Below, piece after piece: positions 5,567 to 10,059 of a DNA stretch of 10,059 nucleotides. The position numbers and the translations under genes are program-made. The notes beneath the pieces were generated by a model. It had not been told where the DNA came from, did not search any database, and saw nothing but the letters and a program-made list of their open reading frames with translations. How positions within the stretch are numbered: the stretch's first letter is position 1; each line of letters begins with the position of its first letter. The stretch covers positions 1 to 10,059 of the forward strand of contig JAEXSY010000310.1 in NCBI GenBank assembly GCA_023440105.1, read 5' to 3'. This DNA is from Bacillota bacterium (GTDB lineage: Bacteria > Bacillota > Clostridia > Clostridiales > Clostridiaceae).

Positions 5567-5759
5567 ATAGTTTAGAATTTAACATTTTATCGGTTTTTTA
5601 GGATGACTCTAAAGCTTCGTGAATAACCGATGCCACTGTATCTTTTCTAATTACAAGGATTGTTTCTAAGTAAGAGGAACCGGGATAAATATAGCCTTAT
5701 ATCCCCTTGCCTCCGGCAGGTTTTTTTTATTTTATGCGTCTTATAATAGGAGGTTTAAT
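5567..5759 (+). promoter_or_regulatory. Structured 5' leader, attenuator or riboswitch candidate
   Basis: This noncoding stretch shows several helices: ATCGGTT 5589-5595 with AACCGAT 5625-5631 (7 bp); inside it TTTAG 5597-5601 with CTAAA 5609-5613 around the loop GATGACT; TCTTTT 5641-5646 with AGAGGA 5673-5678 (with G-U pairs) plus TTAC/GTAA just inside; and GGGATA 5682-5687 with TATCCC 5700-5705. A terminator hairpin follows at 5705-5728, then AGGAGG at 5748-5753. C5705 is shared by the last helix and the terminator. The layout is that of a cis-regulatory RNA controlling the hyd genes. I compared it by eye with consensus motifs of cobalamin, SAM-I, TPP, FMN, glycine, lysine, c-di-GMP-I, T-box and fluoride elements and found no match. 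The rest of the 5297-5759 gap holds the two divergent promoters and inverted repeats. Confidence 0.6.
5705..5728 (+). terminator. Intrinsic terminator inside the hyd leader
   Basis: CC-T-(T)-GCC pairs with GGC-A-GG around a TCC loop, giving six base pairs with one bulged T, followed by eight Ts (5721-5728). It stops just 20 bases before the ribosome binding site of the first gene, so it would act as an attenuator for the operon rather than end an upstream gene; no plus-strand gene lies directly upstream. Confidence 0.65.
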
Positions 5760-6005
5760 ATGGAAACAAGAGTTGGAGTAGTTGCTATAGTACTGGATGA
5801 TATAAATTCTTCCTCAATGGTAAATGATATTCTTCATGATCATGCAGAAATAATAGTTGGAAGAATGGGTATCCCTTATAAGGAAAAAGGAGTATCTGTC
5901 ATATCAATTATCGTTGATGGTACTACCGACGCTATCAGTGCTCTTACAGGTAAGCTAGGAAAAATTTCTGGGGTTAATGTTAAATCAGCCATCACAAAAA
6001 AATAA
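5760..6005 (+). CDS. TM1266-family iron-only hydrogenase system putative regulator
   Basis: An 81-residue protein with a ferredoxin-like ACT/NikR-C type fold, a family named for its constant link to [FeFe] hydrogenase genes. Features seen are the N-terminal strand RVGVVAIVLDD, the conserved HAEIIVGRMGIPYKEKGVSV block (about residues 28-47) and the second strand SIIVDGTTDAISALTGKLGK, ending in GVNVKSA. There is no DNA-binding domain, so regulator is a family name rather than a shown role; the fold could bind a small ligand or metal. AGGAGG at 5748-5753 sets the ATG. It leads the operon, 21 bases before hydG, behind a structured leader. Confidence 0.88.
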   Translation: METRVGVVAIVLDDINSSSMVNDILHDHAEIIVGRMGIPYKEKGVSVISIIVDGTTDAISALTGKLGKISGVNVKSAITKK

Positions 6006-6026
6006 GTGAATTTAAGGAGTGTTATT

Positions 6027-7442
6027 ATGCACAAGGAATTCAAAGCAGAGGATTTCATAGTTCATGAAGAAATACTAAGGTCTATGTCCTTTGGACAGGA
6101 AGCCTCTAAGAATGAGGAATATATAAATTCTCTTTTAGAAAAGGCCCTTGCTCTAAAGGGGTTAACCCACGAAGAAGCCTCCGCTCTATTGTATGTTGAG
6201 GATCCCAGAATTCTAGAAAAAATGTATGAGGCTGCTGGAGAGGTAAAGAAAAGGATCTATGGCAATAGAATCGTTATTTTTGCTCCTCTTTATGTGAGTA
6301 ATTACTGTGTTAATAACTGCAAATACTGCGGGTACAAGCATAGCAATAAGGAGCTGCCAAGAAAGAAGCTTACTCAAGAGGAAATTAAAGAAGAAATCAG
6401 AGTTTTAGAAAGTATGGGACATAAGAGGCTTGCCCTAGAACTGGGAGAGGACGATATTAACGCTCCTTTAGATTATGTACTTGAATGTATAAAAACCATA
6501 TACTCTTTAAAATTTGATAACGGAAGTATAAGAAGGATAAATGTAAATATAGCAGCCACCTCTGTAGAAAACTATAAAAAGCTTAAGGAAGCAGGAATAG
6601 GCACCTATATATTATTCCAGGAAACCTATCACAAGGCTACCTATGAAGAGCTTCATCCACAGGGACCTAAACACAATTATAATTATCATACCACTGCCAT
6701 GGATAGGGCAAGAGAAGCAGGTATCGATGATGTAGGTATGGGTGTACTTTATGGATTATATGACTACAAATATGAAACCATAGCTCTTTTGATGCATGGA
6801 GAGCACTTAGATAAGGAAACAGGGGTTGGTCCACATACCCTGTCTGTTCCTAGATTAAAACCAGCAGAAAACGTAAGCCCTGAAAACTATCCTTATTTAG
6901 TAGATGATAAGAGCTTTAAAAAGCTTGTGGCAATCTTAAGATTAGCAGTACCTTACACAGGTATAATTCTCTCCACTAGAGAAGAAACAGCTTTTAGAGA
7001 TGAGGTTTTAGCTGTAGGTGTATCCCAGGTTAGTGCTGGCTCCTGTACAGGAGTAGGAGGCTACTCCCTCACCGTTACAAAGGATCCAAAGGAAAAGCCT
7101 CAATTCGAAGTAGGAGACCATCGTTCCCCCATGGAAATCATAAGAAGCCTATGCACCTCAGGCTATATACCCAGCTATTGCACCGCATGCTACAGAGAAG
7201 GAAGAACAGGAGAAAGATTTATGCATCTGGCAAAGAACGGACAGATACACAATGTATGCCAGCCTAATGCACTGCTGACCTTAAAGGAATATCTTGAAGA
7301 CTATGCTGATGAAGAAACGAAAGCCTTAGGAGAAGAGGTTATAGCTAAGGCTCTTAAAGAAATACCTAAAGAGGCTGCCAGAATTGCCTGCGAGAATAAG
7401 CTTCAGAGGATAAGTGAAGGAGAAAGAGATTTAAGATTTTAG
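6027..7442 (+). CDS. hydG: [FeFe] hydrogenase H-cluster radical SAM maturase HydG
   Basis: A 471-residue radical SAM tyrosine lyase. It cleaves tyrosine to p-cresol and dehydroglycine and converts the latter to the CO and CN- ligands, delivered on a cysteine-bound Fe for H-cluster assembly. The radical SAM cluster motif CX3CX2C is at Cys94, Cys98 and Cys101. The C-terminal CX2CX22C motif that holds the auxiliary cluster carrying the fifth, ligand-bearing iron is complete at Cys385, Cys388 and Cys411. Length is typical. The ATG at 6027 is chosen because AAGGAG (6014-6019) stands 7 bases before it; an in-frame GTG at 6006, right after the previous stop, has no such site and would add seven residues. 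hydF follows after 18 bases, so translation and transcription are tightly linked. Nothing is missing. Confidence 0.98.
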   Translation: MHKEFKAEDFIVHEEILRSMSFGQEASKNEEYINSLLEKALALKGLTHEEASALLYVEDPRILEKMYEAAGEVKKRIYGNRIVIFAPLYVSNYCVNNCKYCGYKHSNKELPRKKLTQEEIKEEIRVLESMGHKRLALELGEDDINAPLDYVLECIKTIYSLKFDNGSIRRINVNIAATSVENYKKLKEAGIGTYILFQETYHKATYEELHPQGPKHNYNYHTTAMDRAREAGIDDVGMGVLYGLYDYKYETIALLMHGEHLDKETGVGPHTLSVPRLKPAENVSPENYPYLVDDKSFKKLVAILRLAVPYTGIILSTREETAFRDEVLAVGVSQVSAGSCTGVGGYSLTVTKDPKEKPQFEVGDHRSPMEIIRSLCTSGYIPSYCTACYREGRTGERFMHLAKNGQIHNVCQPNALLTLKEYLEDYADEETKALGEEVIAKALKEIPKEAARIACENKLQRISEGERDLRF

Positions 7443-7460
7443 ACTAAGGAGGTATTATAT

Positions 7461-8675
7461 ATGATAAGTACACCAAAAGGAAACAGACTTCATATTTCAA
7501 TATTTGGAAGAAGAAATGCAGGAAAATCCACTCTGGTTAATGCCCTGACCAATCAGAAGCTGTCTCTAGTTTCTGAAATACCAGGGACTACTACAGATCC
7601 TGTAGAAAAAGCCATGGAGCTCCTCCCCCTGGGTCCCGTAGTTATAGTTGATACCGCAGGTTTAGATGATGAAGGCACCTTAGGTGAGCTTAGAATAAAT
7701 AAGACCTATGAGGTTATGGATAAAACAGATCTGGCAATATTGGTACTGGTAGCTGGAGAAAAAGACTATGACATGGAAAGGGAGTGGCTTAAGGAGCTTT
7801 CCGAAAGGGGGATTCCCGTTATAGGTGTGATAAATAAGATTGATATAGCTTCTCCCTTATACTTATGTGCTTTAGAGGAGCTGATAGCCAAGGAACTAGG
7901 GATCCCCTCTGTAAGCCTCAGTGCCTTAGATAAGGCTCATATTGGACAGCTTAAGGAAGCCATAATTAAATATGCTCCTACGGACTTTGAGCTTTCAACT
8001 ATTGTGGGCGATATTATTAAGCCAAAGGACAGGGTAATATTAGTAGCACCACAGGATCTTCAGGCACCTAAAGGAAGGCTGATACTCCCTCAGGTACAGG
8101 TTATAAGGGATATCTTAGATAATGATGCTCTAGCTCTAACGGTGAAGGACAGCGAGCTACCAGATATATTGAGCAGCTTAAAGACAAAACCAGATTTAAT
8201 AATCACTGATTCCCAGATATTTAAAAAGGTCAATGCTATGGTACCAGGAGACATTCCTCTAACCTCCTTTTCAATACTCATGGCAAGATATAAAGGGAGT
8301 CTCAAGGCCTTTGTACAGGGTGCAGAAGCTATAGATACTCTGTGTCCTGGAGATAAGGTTCTTATAGCTGAGGCCTGTACTCACCATGCCTTAAAAGGGG
8401 ATATTGCAAGAGAAAAGCTTCCCTCATGGCTTCAGGAAAAGGTTGGCGAGGGGTTGATTGTTGATATCTGCAGCGGAAAGGATTTTCCAGAAAATCTAAG
8501 CTCCTATAAGCTTATTATTCACTGCGGCTCCTGTACCTTCAACAGAAAGCAGCTTATGTCAAGGCTCATAAAGGCTGAAGAAGCAGGAGTTCCTATAACT
8601 AACTTCGGCACTGCCATAGCTCACCTAAATGGCATATTAAAGAGGGTAACCTCAATGTTTCCTGAAATAGAATAA
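7461..8675 (+). CDS. hydF: [FeFe] hydrogenase H-cluster maturation GTPase HydF
   Basis: A 404-residue scaffold GTPase on which the [2Fe] subcluster is assembled before transfer to apo-hydrogenase HydA. The N-terminal Era/TrmE-like GTPase domain has P-loop GRRNAGKS (16-23), TTT in the G2 region (43-45), DTAG (64-67), NKID (125-128) and SALD (154-157). A dimerisation domain follows (about 185-300). The C-terminal cluster-binding motif is present: Cys306-Thr-His308, then His354-Cys355-x2-Cys358 (HCGSC). AAGGAGG at 7446-7452 sets the ATG at 7461. It is the last recognised hyd gene here; hydE, the third maturase, and the hydrogenase are not in the window. No strong terminator is seen in the 63 bases after the stop. 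Confidence 0.98.
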   Translation: MISTPKGNRLHISIFGRRNAGKSTLVNALTNQKLSLVSEIPGTTTDPVEKAMELLPLGPVVIVDTAGLDDEGTLGELRINKTYEVMDKTDLAILVLVAGEKDYDMEREWLKELSERGIPVIGVINKIDIASPLYLCALEELIAKELGIPSVSLSALDKAHIGQLKEAIIKYAPTDFELSTIVGDIIKPKDRVILVAPQDLQAPKGRLILPQVQVIRDILDNDALALTVKDSELPDILSSLKTKPDLIITDSQIFKKVNAMVPGDIPLTSFSILMARYKGSLKAFVQGAEAIDTLCPGDKVLIAEACTHHALKGDIAREKLPSWLQEKVGEGLIVDICSGKDFPENLSSYKLIIHCGSCTFNRKQLMSRLIKAEEAGVPITNFGTAIAHLNGILKRVTSMFPEIE

Positions 8676-8738
8676 GCTATGAATTATCTGCTTTACCCTC
8701 TCATATAATTAATAAAAGCACTTATTATAGGAGAAAAT

Positions 8739-8957
8739 TTGAAGAATAAATCCAAGCTTATAGCAGGACTATTAGGTATATTCTTAGGATTTCTAGGAGC
8801 GCATAGATTCTATCTTGGTTATAAAGAAATAGGTACCCTTCAGATAGTGGTCACTATACTCACCTGCTTTGTAGGTGGTGTATGGGGAATCCTAGAAGGG
8901 ATTTTAATACTCCTTGGGATAATGGATAAGGATGCACTGGACAACCAGCTTACATAG
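8739..8957 (+). CDS. TM2-domain membrane protein
   Basis: A 72-residue integral membrane protein of the TM2 family. After a short basic N-terminus (KNKSK), a first membrane helix (about 7-20) leads to the signature GAHRFYLGYKEIGTLQ, then a second membrane segment covers about 36-62 with FVGGVWGILEGILILLG and a polar end with Asp. The domain fills almost the whole protein, as in many Firmicutes. The biochemical role of the family is unknown. The start is TTG at 8739, 5 bases after AGGAG (8729-8733); no ATG fits. The gene starts 63 bases after hydF with no terminator between, so it may ride on hyd transcripts, but no functional link is implied. Its stop codon lies within the loop of its own terminator. 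Confidence 0.88.
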   Translation: MKNKSKLIAGLLGIFLGFLGAHRFYLGYKEIGTLQIVVTILTCFVGGVWGILEGILILLGIMDKDALDNQLT

Positions 8958-8971
8958 GCTGGTTATTTTTT
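8943..8971 (+). terminator. Rho-independent terminator overlapping the end of the TM2 gene
   Basis: AACCAGC (8943-8949) pairs with GCTGGTT (8958-8964), a 7-bp perfect stem with an 8-base loop, followed by A and six Ts (8966-8971). The last codons form the left arm, and the TAG stop (8955-8957) is in the loop. Confidence 0.82.
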
Positions 8972-9025
8972 ATCTCGAAATATATTAACTATAAACTTAC
9001 AATCTATTCATTTCTAGCTCTCATG

Positions 9026-9054
9026 AAAATGCTATATTGAAAATAAAGCATTTT
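9026..9054 (+). repeat. Small inverted repeat before the lipid kinase gene
   Basis: AAAATGC (9026-9032) and GCATTTT (9048-9054) form a perfect 7-base inverted repeat with a 15-base spacer, ending a few bases before the ribosome binding site of the next gene. It may be a leader hairpin or an operator; AT-rich chance pairing is also possible. Confidence 0.3.
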
Positions 9055-9074
9055 GAATAAAGGAGCCTGTTATT

Positions 9075-9950
9075 ATGAAGAAAGCAAAACTCATTTATAA
9101 TCCAAGGTCTGGTAAAGAGCAAGCATCCTCCTCATTAGATAAGATTTTGTCCCTCTACGAAGAAAATGATTTTCAGCTCACTCCTCTTCGCCTTCAGGAA
9201 GAACTAGATTTAAAGGAAGAGCTTAAGGATTTAGATGAATATCACCATGTTGCCATAATGGGAGGAGATGGAACCTTAAATTCAATAGTTAATGAGCTAA
9301 AAAGAAATAAAGTTGATATACCCATATCTATAATACCTGCAGGAACTGCCAATGATATGGCAAAGCATTTAAATATTTCTGAGGACATAGAGGAATGTGT
9401 AACAAAAATATTGTCAAGCACGCCTAAAAAAATGGATATAGGAAAGGTCAACGACAGCTATTTCATGAATATGGCCAGCACTGGAATGTTTTCTAATCCT
9501 TTTGAGGCAACAGAGGATGATAAGAAAACAAAGCTAGGAAAGCTTGCCTATATGATTACAGGAATAACTCAAATTAATAAAATTCAGCCCATTGAATTCA
9601 AGATAAAAAGTAAAAAATATAATTTTCAGGGTTCTTCTCTTGGAGTAATTTTATTAAATGGCAGCAGCATAGCAAATATTGATTTAGCTCCCGAGGCCTC
9701 TGAGTCAGATGGTTTACTTGATGTACTTGTATTTAAGGAGGATATCCTGGAAAACAAGCTAAAAGTAGCACTGAAGCTTGTAATGGAAGGGAGCTTTGAG
9801 GAGCTGGAGGGTGTCTACCATTACAGAAGCCCTGAGGTTTACATAGAATGCCCTTCTCACCCTCTTACAGACCTAGATGGTGAAAGAGGTCCATCCTTAC
9901 CTGGAACCTTTAGGTGCATTAAAAATGGAATAAGTATTTTAGGAATATAA
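9075..9950 (+). CDS. Diacylglycerol kinase family lipid kinase (YegS/BmrU/DgkB-like)
   Basis: A 291-residue cytoplasmic lipid kinase that uses ATP to phosphorylate a lipid alcohol such as diacylglycerol or an undefined lipid. The N-terminal nucleotide-binding domain shows NPRSG (9-13), the hallmark GGDGT (63-67) and PAGTAND (88-94). The C-terminal beta domain shows APEASESDGLLDV (Asp212-Gly213) and DLDGE (Asp268 to Glu270), the loop holding the proposed catalytic acidic residues in DgkB. Length is typical for the family. AAGGAG at 9060-9065 precedes the ATG at 9075. It stands alone between two terminators (8943-8971 and 9958-9980), so it is a single-gene unit. DgkB, YegS and BmrU cannot be told apart by eye, so no symbol is given. 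Confidence 0.93.
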   Translation: MKKAKLIYNPRSGKEQASSSLDKILSLYEENDFQLTPLRLQEELDLKEELKDLDEYHHVAIMGGDGTLNSIVNELKRNKVDIPISIIPAGTANDMAKHLNISEDIEECVTKILSSTPKKMDIGKVNDSYFMNMASTGMFSNPFEATEDDKKTKLGKLAYMITGITQINKIQPIEFKIKSKKYNFQGSSLGVILLNGSSIANIDLAPEASESDGLLDVLVFKEDILENKLKVALKLVMEGSFEELEGVYHYRSPEVYIECPSHPLTDLDGERGPSLPGTFRCIKNGISILGI

Positions 9951-9957
9951 TAAAAAT

Positions 9958-9980
9958 CCACCCGCTCAGCGGGTGGTTTT
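9958..9980. terminator. Bidirectional Rho-independent terminator between convergent genes
   Basis: CCACCCGC (9958-9965) and GCGGGTGG (9969-9976) form an 8-bp GC-rich stem with a TCA loop. Plus strand: followed by TTTTGCTTT. Minus strand: followed by ATTTTTATT. It serves the lipid kinase and the facing gene from the right edge. A second small hairpin, AGCCCT/AGGGCT (9986-10000), sits beside it without a U-tract. Confidence 0.88.
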
Positions 9981-10002
9981 GCTTTAGCCCTCTAAGGGCT
10001 TG

Positions 10003-10059
10003 TTACCAGCGATGCCTAAAAGCACCGATTGTTTCGCCAACTGCAATTAACTCTCTAGC
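10003..10059 (-). CDS. C-terminal end of a convergent gene, cut by the window edge
   Basis: On the minus strand the last 57 bases read as 18 codons with balanced composition, ending GETIGAFRHRW and a TAA stop (complement of 10003-10005). The facing bidirectional terminator 27 bases on, and the sharp rise in G+C from the intergenic DNA, support a real gene end. Eighteen residues are too few to name the family. Confidence 0.5.
   Translation of the reverse strand, partial: ARELIAVGETIGAFRHRW

Noticed and set aside
5670..5690. T-box leader, prompted by AGAGGAACCGGGA
   Set aside because: The T-box sequence AGGGTGGNACCGCG is not matched and no specifier stem was found; hyd genes are not typical T-box targets.
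5589..5720. Cobalamin riboswitch, prompted by GCCACTG at 5632-5638
   Set aside because: The heptamer resembles a conserved cobalamin box, but the other boxes, including the B12 box before the end, are absent and the helices do not fit; HydG and HydF do not use cobalamin.
1..10059. CRISPR arrays, tRNA or rRNA genes, insertion sequences, prophage genes
   Set aside because: No regularly spaced repeats, no tRNA cloverleaf or rRNA segments, and no transposase or integrase reading frames were seen on either strand.

Overview
The window looks like chromosomal DNA of a low-GC anaerobic Firmicute, most probably a Clostridium or close relative. The reasons are strong AGGAGG-type ribosome binding sites, AT-rich intergenic DNA, A+T-rich codon use, maturation genes for [FeFe] hydrogenase, and a clostridial-style HTH-TPR regulator paired with a tiny exported peptide. 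The species cannot be fixed from the sequence.

Left end (1-2040), plus strand: the 3' two thirds of a Cu+ exporting P1B ATPase (copA), then a 68-residue heavy-metal-associated-fold protein that has lost its metal-binding cysteines, then an intact copper chaperone (copZ). A strong minus-strand terminator closes the facing gene.

Middle (2001-5460), minus strand: a small membrane protein of unknown function (2122-2403), preceded in the direction of transcription by what I consider the key find, a three-gene cell-cell signalling cassette of RRNPP type. In transcription order it is a TPR-only protein (4166-5293), an XRE-HTH plus TPR regulator (2816-4147) that is its paralogue, and a previously easy-to-miss 40-codon gene (2668-2790) encoding a signal-peptide-bearing propeptide, ended by a Rho-independent terminator. 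Upstream are a good -10 with a poor -35 and two inverted repeats placed like operators. The model, by inference from the family, is that the peptide is exported, processed, re-imported and bound by the TPR domains of one or both proteins.

Right half (5532-8675), plus strand: a promoter, a leader of about 190 nt with several helices and an intrinsic terminator just before the first ribosome binding site, then a TM1266-family hydrogenase regulator, hydG and hydF. HydG makes the CO/CN-bearing iron synthon and HydF is the GTPase scaffold for H-cluster assembly; hydE and the hydrogenase itself are not in the window. The leader looks like an attenuator or riboswitch that I could not assign to a known class.

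Right end (8739-10059): a small TM2-domain membrane protein, a diacylglycerol-kinase-family lipid kinase, a bidirectional terminator, and the last 18 codons of a convergent minus-strand gene cut by the window edge.
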